A stretch of 64,000 nt of DNA from Candidatus Woesearchaeota archaeon (GTDB lineage Archaea > Nanobdellota > Nanobdellia > Woesearchaeales > UBA10216): assembly GCA_016184345.1 (NCBI GenBank), contig JACPCV010000003.1, forward strand, positions 1-64,000, in the 5' to 3' direction. Position 1 is the stretch's first letter. The number at the start of each line of letters is the position of its first letter. The position numbers were made by a program, and so were the translations under genes. The notes beneath the pieces are model-generated. The model saw only the letters and a list, made by a program, of their open reading frames with translations, was not told the origin of the DNA and did no database searches. Shown here in pieces: positions 1 to 9,686 of this stretch.

Positions 1-483
1 TCCACGTTTCTTCCACTCATTTGTAAGCTCCTGCCTGACTGCGATACCTCTTAGTCTCTTTTCTATCCACTGAGGCGAATAACCTTTTTGTTCGTATAAA
101 TACCTCATGCGCGCCTGAGCTAGCTCGGGATTCTCAATTTCCTGTATACGCTCATGACCCGCTTTCGCAAGCCATAGCTTGAAGGGTTCTGCTTTAGGGG
201 ATGGTACTGATTGTATGAGCCGAAAGATTGACTCTGTATTCGCGCAGTCGGTGTCATAATATTTGCCATCGCTGGAAGGAAGTTTCAGTTGTCCGATTTT
301 TGCGGACAACTCAAAACCTTCATCCATAAGCTTTGTTTTTAGATCAGACCAATACTTTCTAGGCCTTTCGCTTTCTGTCAGAGCTGCAATTATATCCACT
401 ACAGAGAACCACCACTCTTCGTTGTGCCACGTTCTTCTGATTTTCTTATCCTGAAAAACGACCAACGCGTTGTGTATGCCCAT
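1..483 (-). CDS. Bro-N domain (BRO family / DinD-like) protein, 3' end truncated by window edge
   Basis: Manual reverse translation from ATG at 483: MGIHNALVVFQDKKIRRTWHNEEWWFSVVDIIAALTESERPRKYWSDLKTKLMDEGFELSAKIGQLKLPSSDGKYYDTDCANTESIFRLIQSVPSPKAEPFKLWLAKAGHERIQEIENPELAQARMRYLYEQKGYSPQWIEKRLRGIAVRQELTNEWKKRG; open to position 1, so absent from ORF track. Confidence 0.85.
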   Translation of the reverse strand, partial: MGIHNALVVFQDKKIRRTWHNEEWWFSVVDIIAALTESERPRKYWSDLKTKLMDEGFELSAKIGQLKLPSSDGKYYDTDCANTESIFRLIQSVPSPKAEPFKLWLAKAGHERIQEIENPELAQARMRYLYEQKGYSPQWIEKRLRGIAVRQELTNEWKKRG

Positions 484-628
484 TGTTATCTCTCTCCGCA
501 GGGAAGCTGTTTAATAGCTTGTATTTAAATCCTACCCGGGCACCTGTCCACTGTCCAGTGCCCTCTCCAAAAAGGCTGTGGTGGCAGAATTTAGGCGCTA
601 CAGGCGTTGCAAAGCCATTGCGCAAAGT

Positions 629-677
629 CCCAAGTCGCCTGTTGCGACTGGGCCCATTCGACTGCTATCGAATTGGG
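629..677 (-). repeat. two-armed palindromic element
   Basis: Minus strand: CCCAATTCGAtagcagTCGAATGGGCCCAGTCGCaacagGCGACTTGGG. Confidence 0.8.
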
Positions 678-719
678 TTCCGGAATGTCCAGTGAGAAAT
701 TACGGAAAAAGCAGAAAGT

Positions 720-932
720 TTACAAAATCAATTGAAACCGCGGCACTTTCTTTCCGTCCACTTCAACCATTTCAGAAAACATCTTCTTAGGCCTTACCCA
801 CAGCGCATGGTCTCCGTATAGCGCCCTGTAAACTACAAGCTCTTCAAGCGTTTCGCTGTGCTTCGCAACACCGATTACTTCATATTCGTTGCCTTTGTAA
901 TGCCTGTATCTGCCTGTTTTCACTTCTGCCAT
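720..932 (-). CDS. DUF1653 family protein
   Basis: GRYRHYKGNEYEVIGVAKHSETLEELVVYRALYGD...LWVRPKKMFSEMV typical of DUF1653. Confidence 0.85.
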   Translation of the reverse strand: MAEVKTGRYRHYKGNEYEVIGVAKHSETLEELVVYRALYGDHALWVRPKKMFSEMVEVDGKKVPRFQLIL

Positions 933-933
933 T

Positions 934-1791
934 TCACTTCCTCAGCGCGTCGTAGAATATGTCGAATATTGGTGTTGCTGTCGTCGCGACATAGAAGTCT
1001 GCCTTGATGCCGGTGCATATCTTCCCGATTCTGGCTATGTGCTGCTCCAGCTTTGTCTCGTACTCTGTGACGAGCTTTGGGCCGATGTAAGTCCGTAATG
1101 TGTCGCTTGACTCTGCGTCTTTCAGCTTGACATCGCCTTCCACTGGCAGGTCTTTTTCTGTTGCGTCAAGCACCTGTATCACTTTTATGTCGTGGTTGCC
1201 TTTTGAGAGGGCGAGCAACCCTTCCCTTATCTCCTCTATGTCAAAGAGGAAGTCTGAAGCCAGCACTATGAATGCGCGGCTTGTAAGGTATTTCCTGTAC
1301 TTCAGCATCATGTCACTGAACCTTGACTTTCCTGCCGGCTTGACGCTGTTGAGGTAGTCTATCATGCTGAGCAGGTGCCCCACTCCCCGCTTGGGCTGGA
1401 ACACTCTCACATCATCTGAGAAGGTTGCGAACTGGAACTTTTCGTTTTCTTTCAATGCTAGGTGTGCAAAGCCAACTCCGAGCATTGCGCCGTACTCAAA
1501 CTTGTTTATGGGTAAGCCGTAGTTCATGCTGGCTGAGCTGTCAACAAGCGCGTGCATGGTGAGGTTGCGCTCCTCCTCATACCTCCTTATGTACAGGTGG
1601 TCTGTCCTTGCGTATATCTTCCAGTCAATCAGCCGGAAGTCATCCCCTGGGCTGTAAATCCTGTAGTCTTTCAGCGTTGAGCCTGTTCCGGTGTAGGTTG
1701 ATTGCCTTTTGCCTGTGTAGTTTGAGGTTACTTTCTTGTTTATTATCAGCCTGAACCTGTCCAAATCGTCCAAGAACTCTGTTGTTATCAT
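934..1791 (-). CDS. DUF58 domain protein
   Basis: YSPGDDFRLIDWKIYARTDHLYIRRYEEERNLT motif; adjacent to MoxR. Confidence 0.9.
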   Translation of the reverse strand: MITTEFLDDLDRFRLIINKKVTSNYTGKRQSTYTGTGSTLKDYRIYSPGDDFRLIDWKIYARTDHLYIRRYEEERNLTMHALVDSSASMNYGLPINKFEYGAMLGVGFAHLALKENEKFQFATFSDDVRVFQPKRGVGHLLSMIDYLNSVKPAGKSRFSDMMLKYRKYLTSRAFIVLASDFLFDIEEIREGLLALSKGNHDIKVIQVLDATEKDLPVEGDVKLKDAESSDTLRTYIGPKLVTEYETKLEQHIARIGKICTGIKADFYVATTATPIFDIFYDALRK

Positions 1792-2723
1792 TTGACTTTG
1801 TCAAGGAGCATCTTTACAGCCCCATCCGGGGTCAGGCCTTTTCTTTCTGCCTCAAAATTCAGTATTATCCTGTGCCTTAAAACCGGATAGGCCATTGCCC
1901 TTATATCCTCTATGCTGACATGGTTCCTTCCGGAAATCAGTGCCCTTGCTTTTGATGCCAAAACTAGGCCTGTTGATGCCCTGGGCGATGCCCCGTATTC
2001 TATTATGTCCTTCCTTATTCTCGTTTCGTTTATGAGGGAAACTACGAACTGCTTTATGTCCGAGCTTATCGGGACCTGCCTTGTGAGTGCCTGCAGGTCA
2101 AGGAGCTGTTCCTTGCTCATGACAACTCTGAGCTTTTTCTCGTGGTCTTCGGAGGCATACCTGTTTACTATTTCCATTTCCTCATCAACGCTTGGGTAGG
2201 TGACTTTTATTTTCAGGAGGAACCTGTCTGCCTGGGCCTCTGGCAACGGATATGTTCCCTCTTGCTCAATTGGGTTCATCGTCGCTAAAACAAAGAACGG
2301 CATGTCAAGCTTGTAGGTGGTATTTCCTACTGTAACCTGTTTTTCCTGCATTGCCTCTAGCAGCGCGGATTGCGTTTTGGGCGTTGCCCTGTTTATTTCG
2401 TCGGCAAGCACTATGTTGGCGAATATGGGGCCGGGGTGGAATTTGAATTCCCTTTTGCCTCCTGACTCTTCAAGCACGTACGTTCCGGTTATGTCTGAAG
2501 GCATCAGGTCTGGCGTGTTTTGTATCCTGCTGAACCTCAGGTCCATTATCCTGGCAAGCGTCCTTACAGTCAGGGTTTTTGCCAAGCCTGGGTAGCCCTC
2601 GAGAAGCGCGTTTCCGTCTGCCATTATGGCGGAGAGCAGCTGGGTTACCATTTCCTGCTGGCCGACTATTACCCTCCCTACCTCTTCAAAGGCGTCATCA
2701 AACAGTTTCTTGTAAGCCAGCAT
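1788..2723 (-). CDS. MoxR-family AAA+ ATPase
   Basis: GNALLEGYPGLAKT, Walker B VLADEINRATPKTQSALLEAMQEKQVT, FFVLATMNPIEQEGTYPLPEAQADRF. Confidence 0.95.
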   Translation of the reverse strand: MLAYKKLFDDAFEEVGRVIVGQQEMVTQLLSAIMADGNALLEGYPGLAKTLTVRTLARIMDLRFSRIQNTPDLMPSDITGTYVLEESGGKREFKFHPGPIFANIVLADEINRATPKTQSALLEAMQEKQVTVGNTTYKLDMPFFVLATMNPIEQEGTYPLPEAQADRFLLKIKVTYPSVDEEMEIVNRYASEDHEKKLRVVMSKEQLLDLQALTRQVPISSDIKQFVVSLINETRIRKDIIEYGASPRASTGLVLASKARALISGRNHVSIEDIRAMAYPVLRHRIILNFEAERKGLTPDGAVKMLLDKVK

Positions 2724-3075
2724 TCAAAACACACCTTCTTTTTGTAATCGTCTAGTTTTGCGGCTGCTGCAGCTTATCTGCGCAGCTAAGTGTAGCTACC
2801 TGAGAACATATTAATAAATGTTATTGTGGTTGGCAGCTGCTGCAGAATTAGGTTAACGCTGCTGTCATTTGCTCGTGGCGGTTGGTAACAGTCAGATTTC
2901 CTTAAATAATAGCAAATTGCAAAGATATTTGAACATTTTACCTGCAATTTGCTATAAGGAGGAGAAGGAGTTTTTGTATAGTAAAGGCAAAGCCGATCTA
3001 ATTATGCAACAACCCGACAGCGTCACAGCATCAATATCACAAAATATATAAAGCTCGGTATTTGAAGTTTCGTGC

Positions 3076-3300
3076 ATGGCTGATTTTAAGGTTAAGTTTC
3101 TTAATTGGGCGGCCGGAGCCTTGGTTTTGCTTGGTCTTGCCTTTTTGGGCTTTGGGAGAAAAAGCGCACGTTATGAGGAAGCTACCGGCAGAAGCATAAC
3201 AGATGCGGTTGGCGGTTCTGCCCTGCCAATAATTCTCATTGTAGCAGGCGTATTGCTGTATCTGGCTGTCAAGTTTTGGTTAGGTAAAAAGGTGAAGTGA
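3076..3300 (+). CDS. small two-TM membrane protein
   Basis: Two hydrophobic segments; overlaps the following ORF by 4 nt (ATGA). Confidence 0.6.
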   Translation: MADFKVKFLNWAAGALVLLGLAFLGFGRKSARYEEATGRSITDAVGGSALPIILIVAGVLLYLAVKFWLGKKVK

Positions 3301-3875
3301 TGAAGAATTCTCTTATAGTGTCATTAATCTTCCTAATTTTTCTAGTAACGGCGTGCACTAGCCCAGTTGCCGAAAAAGAAACCCCAGTTAAAATCGTTGA
3401 AGATGTCTCTTCAGCCAGTGACTTATCAAGACTGTCTATAAAAGAGTTGCCATTATTGACTGGTTACTCGCTGACGGAAAAGAGCGAGCCTTGGGAAATC
3501 ATTAAGGAAGAAGTAGATTATGCGTTTAGCCAAAACTTTGTCAAAATCGGGGCGGGAGTGCCTAAAGATGCGCCAAATGTTGTTCTTCTAGACGCTAGGA
3601 CATACAAGACATTGCAAACCGCACAGGAGAAATACGCTGAGCTTTACGAAGAGGAAACTGAACTCGGGACAAGAACAGAAAGAAACAAGGAAGACATTGT
3701 TATGGGCGGGAGAAACGCTAAACTGAGCCTAATCAGACCAGATACTGGCTCTTATGTTGTTCAAATATTGTTCCTAGATGGAAAGACAGTTATTATGATT
3801 TTAGTTGCTGACTTTACAAAATACAGGGAAGACTTGGCTAAAGAGATTGCCGAAGCTGTTGCACAGAAGATATGA
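3297..3875 (+). CDS. putative lipoprotein, hypothetical
   Basis: N-terminal MMKNSLIVSLIFLIFLVTACTSP lipobox-like signal peptide. Confidence 0.65.
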   Translation: MMKNSLIVSLIFLIFLVTACTSPVAEKETPVKIVEDVSSASDLSRLSIKELPLLTGYSLTEKSEPWEIIKEEVDYAFSQNFVKIGAGVPKDAPNVVLLDARTYKTLQTAQEKYAELYEEETELGTRTERNKEDIVMGGRNAKLSLIRPDTGSYVVQILFLDGKTVIMILVADFTKYREDLAKEIAEAVAQKI

Positions 3876-3884
3876 TTTCTGGAA

Positions 3885-4697
3885 TCACCTGCTTGCTTCC
3901 ACCACGTTCCTGAAGTATCTCCTGACCAGTTCCTGTTGCTCTTTTGGAATCCTTTCCTCCATGCTCTCGGCAGCTACCGAAACGACTTCTTCAGGGTATT
4001 GCTCTGTGAACTGCAGCTCTTCAGGCGGCTTGACGTTCCTTGTGCCCAGCTCCATGCCGGCTGGCTTTAGTATTACCTTTAGCTCTTCGCTTCCGAGCTT
4101 TGCAAAGGTCGGGGCTCCGTAGATGTCCTCCTTTGATTTCACAGGACCGATGGGCACGTCGTTCCTGTTGTTTTCGTTGAGCAGCCTGAAATTGCTGCCT
4201 GAAATCGTGCTGTCTTTTCCTCCAAGGTCAGGGAAGATGTTTGGGAAAGTATGCTTGAAAAAGCTGATTGAGACAGGCGAGAGCAGCAGGATGATGAAGC
4301 ACAGCGCGACAGCAACTATCGACTTGGTGTAGACCCTTCGCTCGCTGAGGAAGGACGACTCCTCCACCTTCCTGAGGTTCTTTAGCACGTCATACTTAAG
4401 CTCGTTAACGACTCTGTTGTCAACGTTTGCATACTCTGCTGCTGTTGAGAGCTTTTCTTTTAGGTCCCTGTATTTTGATTCAACTGCCTTGTCAGCCCTG
4501 ATGCGCCTTTCCTTGTAGGTGGCAAATGCAAAGTATCCCCCGCTAAGGATTAGTGGCAGCCACAGCCCTGCCCTGAACAGTGAGCTTATCAGGTAAGCTG
4601 CCAGGAATATGAGTATTGCGTTGAGGGCTTCCTCAAACAGCATTATCTTTAGCAGCGAGGTCTTGGTTTCCTTGAGTGCTTCGGTGAATGCGCCCAT
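3885..4697 (-). CDS. membrane protein of the MoxR/vWA cluster
   Basis: Two TM regions; start chosen at MGAFTEALKETK because the longer ORF overlaps the upstream gene. Confidence 0.65.
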   Translation of the reverse strand: MGAFTEALKETKTSLLKIMLFEEALNAILIFLAAYLISSLFRAGLWLPLILSGGYFAFATYKERRIRADKAVESKYRDLKEKLSTAAEYANVDNRVVNELKYDVLKNLRKVEESSFLSERRVYTKSIVAVALCFIILLLSPVSISFFKHTFPNIFPDLGGKDSTISGSNFRLLNENNRNDVPIGPVKSKEDIYGAPTFAKLGSEELKVILKPAGMELGTRNVKPPEELQFTEQYPEEVVSVAAESMEERIPKEQQELVRRYFRNVVEASR

Positions 4698-4708
4698 TTT
4701 GCATCTCC

Positions 4709-5221
4709 CTAGCAGGTCTTGCCCTGCGCCTTTTTCTCGTCGCACAGCTGGTTTTTGAGTGAGTCAACCTGGGCCTGCAGGCTGTTAATGGTATTGGCGA
4801 GGTTGCCGACTTTCACGTTAAGCTCGGACAGCTCCTCTTCCTGTATCAGCAGTTTGTAGTTGGCGTCTGCCAGCTCGTCCTTCTTCCTCTCCAGCTCTAT
4901 CAGGGTGTCGGTAAGCTTGGTTTTTGTGATGGAGAGCTCTGCATTGAGCTTTTCCTTCTCGTCTACTGCTTCTGTGTAGAGCTGGTCGAGCTTTTCCTTG
5001 TCAAGCTGCTTCAGCTGAAGCTCGCTGTATGTCCTGTTGAGCTCGCTTACCTTTGTGGAGAAGTTGCTGCTGACTGCTTCCAGCTGCTTGCTCTTGCTGG
5101 CAAGGTCCTGCGACACGCCCTTGAAGGTTGACTGGAAGTATGTTGTGATGGCAACAGTTCCTACAAGTACTGTTATTACCAGCATCAGCAATACAAAGTT
5201 CACGTTTCTTTTTAGGTACAT
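4709..5221 (-). CDS. membrane-anchored coiled-coil protein
   Basis: N-terminal TM followed by long heptad-rich segment. Confidence 0.6.
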   Translation of the reverse strand: MYLKRNVNFVLLMLVITVLVGTVAITTYFQSTFKGVSQDLASKSKQLEAVSSNFSTKVSELNRTYSELQLKQLDKEKLDQLYTEAVDEKEKLNAELSITKTKLTDTLIELERKKDELADANYKLLIQEEELSELNVKVGNLANTINSLQAQVDSLKNQLCDEKKAQGKTC

Positions 5222-5292
5222 GTTTGCGCCATTTGTTTTCCGGTTTTAAAACTTTTACTTATTTGGAACTCCGTTGAAGTCTGCAAAGTCGC

Positions 5293-7695
5293 TTATTTTG
5301 AATCCGTCTCTTCCATCATTTTCCTTGCTGCTATGTCTAGCAGGAAAAAGAGCAGTGCTATTGCGAGCGGAATCCATGCGAGGCTTTTGTGCGTGGTAAC
5401 AACCCTCTTTGAGTCCTCCCTGACTTTCCTGAGCAGCTCTGCTGTCTGGTCTGGGGTGAAGACCTTTCCTCCTGTTAGCTGCACGAGCACTCCAAGGTCT
5501 GGGTCGTATCCTGTGCTGAGGAGCTCAAGCGGGTAGTTCGCTGCTGCCGTGGCGTCGAAAAACGCGTACCATCCTGGCTTTTCAGCCTTTAGTTGCGAGC
5601 TGTAGAGCCTTTCACCAACCTTTGAGAACGCCATCCTGCGGTCTGCAGGCATTGAATCTGCCAGGACATCCACTTTGAACTCGTCCCCGATGAACGTGTC
5701 TTTTGCTGTTACGTCAAACCTTTTGTTCCTGCTGAGGTCGCCGATTGCCCAGTTCACTGTCCTTGTTATCAGGACTGAGTTCTCGCTGTTGAACAGCTCA
5801 GGCGCCCAGCCCAGCCCGTCATCGGTTGCAACAGAGGCAATTCTGCCGAGGCCAAACCTCCATACTGTGAGGATTGCCCTGTTTTCTGCAGTTGCCACAA
5901 GCACGTCAGCGTTGGGCTTCGGCACAACCTGATTGAACCCTGACAGCCTTGCGTTGAGCTTGACATTCCCTGTGATGAAGTGGTTGTTGTTGAGCTTTTC
6001 CAGCTTCATCTTGTCTGTTGAAGCTGCTTCCCCGGAGCCGAATATTATCTTGAGCTTCTGGGCTTCGCTTGGCTCAAAGTATGCCCCGTTTCCGGCTTTG
6101 GCTATTGCCTGCATGTGCTCCCTGTTGGTGTCTTCCCCTACTCCGACAGTATAAACCTTTATGCCGTTGGCAGCTGCTATCCTTGCTGTCTGCAGGTCCT
6201 CGCCCATGCTGCCTGATTTTCCGTCTGAGAAGAGCACGATGTTTTTGCTGCCGTCTTCCGGAGCCAGCATCTTGCTTGCTCCTCTCAGGCCTTCGCCTAT
6301 GAGCGTGCTGCCTGTGTAGATAAGGCGCTGCACCTTGCTGATTAGCTCTTTTTTGCTGCCTGAAACCCGCTCTAAGCCTGCCACAGTGTGCGGCTCAACG
6401 TTGAATGCTATAATGCCTGCCCTGTCTTCCAGTCTTAGGTCATTCAGCACGCCTATCGCAAGGGCTTTTTCAACCTCTTCCACTGTTGAGGAGCTTCCTG
6501 TTCCGAATCCTGAGCCTGTGCTGCCTGAGATGTCTATCAGCAGGACGACGTTGACAAACTTCTTGGCGCCTTCCTCGCCCACTCCGACCTTTACAGGCAG
6601 GAGGCTTTCGAAAACCGTGTCCTTGTAGCTGCCCTTGTCGTAGGAGTTCCTTCCGCCAAACACCACGAGGCCGTTGCCGTCATCAATGAACTTCCCGAGC
6701 TGGTCCATGTCAACCTGGGACGCAGGCACGTCGTTGAAGACAACAGCAGAGTAGCCAGCTATGCTGTTTCCTTGAACTGTCTGGACTGTGGAGAGGTCAT
6801 ACACTGGCATGAAGATTCCTTCAAGTGGTGAGCTGCCTTCTGTAATCAGGAGCACTTTTGGCTTTTTCTCTACCTTTGCTGTTTTGTAGAAAACGTTGTT
6901 TTCCTGGAAGTTGTCATTAGCGGTTATTTCAGCTTCAATCTTGTGGTAACCCTCTGCGAGCTTTCTTTTGAACTTGAAGGTGTCGGTGCCTGCAGAGCCC
7001 TGCTCAGTTATCACATCGCCGTCAAGCTTTATCGTCATCCTGTAGGGGATTGGCTCGGTTCCTGGCGGGCTTGTCTGGTCTACCCTTGCGAGGAACTCGT
7101 TGTCAACCCCGACTGTTGATACCCTTGGGCCTTCAACCCTTACTGCAAGGTCGCTCTTTACCGGGTTGAGGTAGAGGGCGTTTATTGTTGAGTTTATTGA
7201 TGATGCTACAACCATGACATCTCCCAAGCTGCGGCCTTTTGTAACCCTCCCGTCAGATACGAGCAGCAGGTTGTCGTTGCCGAGCATGTTTGCAAGCAGC
7301 TCATCTCCCAATGGTGAGGAGTTTTCAAGGCCGATGTGCCTTATCGTTACTGGTATGTCATTCTGGAGCTTTTCCTTTATTGCCTGGACAGTTTGCCTGT
7401 CATAGAGGCCAAACGACTTGGAGTCGTCAAGCAGTATTGTGAGGGACGGCTCTCCTGTTGACATCTGCTGCTTTACAGTCACGGGCTGCGCCAGTGCGAT
7501 TATCAGGCTGGCTGCGACGATTGACCTTAGCGCAAATACAACCAGCCTTTTTCTTATCTTGGCTTTCTCAAGCAGCTTCCACCGTTCGCCTCTCAGCTTT
7601 ACAAAATCCTTTCTTATAATGAGAAACAGCAGGGCAACTGCTGCTGGTATGAGAAGCAAAAGTTTTGGGTGCTCAAACGCCGCCAATTCAACCAT
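5293..7695 (-). CDS. BatA-like / von Willebrand factor A domain membrane protein
   Basis: VNVVLLIDISGSTGSG MIDAS motif, C-terminal TM, overlaps upstream vWA gene. Confidence 0.85.
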   Translation of the reverse strand: MVELAAFEHPKLLLLIPAAVALLFLIIRKDFVKLRGERWKLLEKAKIRKRLVVFALRSIVAASLIIALAQPVTVKQQMSTGEPSLTILLDDSKSFGLYDRQTVQAIKEKLQNDIPVTIRHIGLENSSPLGDELLANMLGNDNLLLVSDGRVTKGRSLGDVMVVASSINSTINALYLNPVKSDLAVRVEGPRVSTVGVDNEFLARVDQTSPPGTEPIPYRMTIKLDGDVITEQGSAGTDTFKFKRKLAEGYHKIEAEITANDNFQENNVFYKTAKVEKKPKVLLITEGSSPLEGIFMPVYDLSTVQTVQGNSIAGYSAVVFNDVPASQVDMDQLGKFIDDGNGLVVFGGRNSYDKGSYKDTVFESLLPVKVGVGEEGAKKFVNVVLLIDISGSTGSGFGTGSSSTVEEVEKALAIGVLNDLRLEDRAGIIAFNVEPHTVAGLERVSGSKKELISKVQRLIYTGSTLIGEGLRGASKMLAPEDGSKNIVLFSDGKSGSMGEDLQTARIAAANGIKVYTVGVGEDTNREHMQAIAKAGNGAYFEPSEAQKLKIIFGSGEAASTDKMKLEKLNNNHFITGNVKLNARLSGFNQVVPKPNADVLVATAENRAILTVWRFGLGRIASVATDDGLGWAPELFNSENSVLITRTVNWAIGDLSRNKRFDVTAKDTFIGDEFKVDVLADSMPADRRMAFSKVGERLYSSQLKAEKPGWYAFFDATAAANYPLELLSTGYDPDLGVLVQLTGGKVFTPDQTAELLRKVREDSKRVVTTHKSLAWIPLAIALLFFLLDIAARKMMEETDSK

Positions 7696-9554
7696 TACAG
7701 GTCACCCCTGCTCTTTATTATGAGCAGTTCGGCAAGCAGCAATGCCAGCGCGATAAACATGAGCTTTCCCTCAAGCGGCACTTCGCCTGTTGCTTTCAGC
7801 CGGGCTGTTACGAGCTTCGCGTCGTCATTGATGATGTCAAAGGCGTCTGCGCTGCGGATGTTTGATTCCCTGTCGCTTAGCAGGTTGGCGGCTACTGTCT
7901 TTCCTCCGAACGTGTAAAATCCTGCGTCATCAAACAAAAGCCTTGCTGTTTCCACCTTTCCGCTTGGTGTCATTACCTGCTGCTCGCTTATCCCTTCTAC
8001 CTTTCCTGTGAGCACGTTAAAGCTGGCTATGTCCTGGCTTTTTGTGAGGAAGCTGAGCGCGTTGTCCCAGAAGATTGGATAGTAATACGAGCTCCTGAAC
8101 GTGCTCTCATCGTCAAGCAGGCCGTAGTACATCACAATGCCGTTACCAAGCGAGTATGTTCCGATGAGCGGGCTTCCGTCATCCGCTGCAACTATGGCTG
8201 CAAAGTCTTTCTCTTTGCCGGCAGTGGGCTTTATGACCAGGTACTTGGCTACAACTCCGAAATCAATGTCTTTTGTCAGGTAATTTTCAATCACCACAGA
8301 TGATTTTGACGAGTTGCCAGTTCCTATAAGCTGGACAGGCATGTTAAACTGCTTTACGTACGCAGCCAGGCCGTCCTGGGCTGTTATGGCAAGGCCTGTG
8401 CCGTTTGCGACTGCCTTGTTTATTTCCTTGTAGAATCCAGGAAGCATGAGCTGGGGGCTTGCGTTTTGAATTATGATGACGTTGTAATTGAACTGCTTGA
8501 CAACAGGCGGGAATGCTATGTCAAGCTCGATATTCGGCAGCGACTTGAGGGCTGCCATGAGGTAGCTCGTGTCTGAGTTTGTGATAAGGAGCGTCCTCAC
8601 TTTTTTGGAGGGCGAGCTTATGAACAGGCTGTTGTCTGTTCCTAGGTCGTCATCCTGGAGTATCCTGAGCTCTGTGTTTCCGTGCAGGGTGTCAAAGCTT
8701 ATGCTTTCAAGCGACCTGGGCCCTATGGTAAGCTTCTTTTCAGCTGTCTTCCTGTTGTTGTTCAGGATTTCAATGTCAGCAGCGCGCTGCACGTCTTCAT
8801 AATTTTTGACAAGCGCTGTAGTCTGGAACTTGTTGATGTCCAGCTGCACGAATCCTGCATTGCCCAGCTTGCTTACTGCATCTTTGTTGTCTCCCAAAAC
8901 GTTAACGAGCTCGACATGCGCCCCTTTTGCGGCAATTGCCCTCTTTGCAACAAGCACATCTGTTCCGATGTTTGACTGGAAATCGCTTATCACAACAACA
9001 TTGCTGTCCTTCGCGTTGTCCTGTACAAGCTCGCCTGCTGCGAGCATTGCATCTCCTATGTGTGTTTCAACTGCCTTTGCCTTCAGAGTTGCAAGCACCT
9101 TTCTGGCGTCTGATGCTGAACCTCTTTCCAGCGCCACGATTGGTATGCTTGACGCCAAGACTATGCTTGCCCTTCCTTCCAGCCTGGCGTTTGCCTCGTC
9201 TATTGCCTTTGAGAACCTCGTCACGGAGCCCCCGCTTTCAAGCAGCGCGTTCATGCTTGCAGATGCGTCCAGCACTATTACTGTGTGCTTTGCGGCAGCT
9301 GCTTTTTCGCTGCTGAAGTAGGGGTAGGCGGCTGCGAATGCTGCTGAGAGTATTATGCCCAGCTGCAGCAGGAACAGTAAATTTTGGAATATCTGCCTGA
9401 ACAGGTTTGAGAATTTGCTAATCCCTTTCTCCTTCAGGAAGAACATCAGGCTCGGGATGGTCTTTTCCTTTGGCTTTGGCCTTCTCAAGTAGAGGATTAT
9501 GAAAGGTATGAGTGCCAGAAGGGCGTACAGTCCTGCAGGATTCTTGAAAGGCAT
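7695..9554 (-). CDS. BatA N-terminal domain / von Willebrand factor A membrane protein
   Basis: MPFKNPAGLYALLALIPFIILYLRRPKPKEKTIPSLMFF, VIVLDASASMNA MIDAS. Confidence 0.85.
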   Translation of the reverse strand: MPFKNPAGLYALLALIPFIILYLRRPKPKEKTIPSLMFFLKEKGISKFSNLFRQIFQNLLFLLQLGIILSAAFAAAYPYFSSEKAAAAKHTVIVLDASASMNALLESGGSVTRFSKAIDEANARLEGRASIVLASSIPIVALERGSASDARKVLATLKAKAVETHIGDAMLAAGELVQDNAKDSNVVVISDFQSNIGTDVLVAKRAIAAKGAHVELVNVLGDNKDAVSKLGNAGFVQLDINKFQTTALVKNYEDVQRAADIEILNNNRKTAEKKLTIGPRSLESISFDTLHGNTELRILQDDDLGTDNSLFISSPSKKVRTLLITNSDTSYLMAALKSLPNIELDIAFPPVVKQFNYNVIIIQNASPQLMLPGFYKEINKAVANGTGLAITAQDGLAAYVKQFNMPVQLIGTGNSSKSSVVIENYLTKDIDFGVVAKYLVIKPTAGKEKDFAAIVAADDGSPLIGTYSLGNGIVMYYGLLDDESTFRSSYYYPIFWDNALSFLTKSQDIASFNVLTGKVEGISEQQVMTPSGKVETARLLFDDAGFYTFGGKTVAANLLSDRESNIRSADAFDIINDDAKLVTARLKATGEVPLEGKLMFIALALLLAELLIIKSRGDL

Positions 9555-9686
9555 ACAATCACGTCTTTTAGCTCTTGTAACCCCTTAAACGCATATTAAA
9601 ATGTTTTTGATTGCTGCATCAGGGCAGTAAGCCTGTTTTTCCCGACAGCAATAGAGGTAAAATAAAAAGCGAAATAAAGAAACGAG

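Noticed and set aside
263-454. Plus-strand ORFs 263-454, 483-695 and 578-790
   Set aside because: Antisense to the Bro-N gene or crossing the palindromic element and promoter; no recognisable protein.
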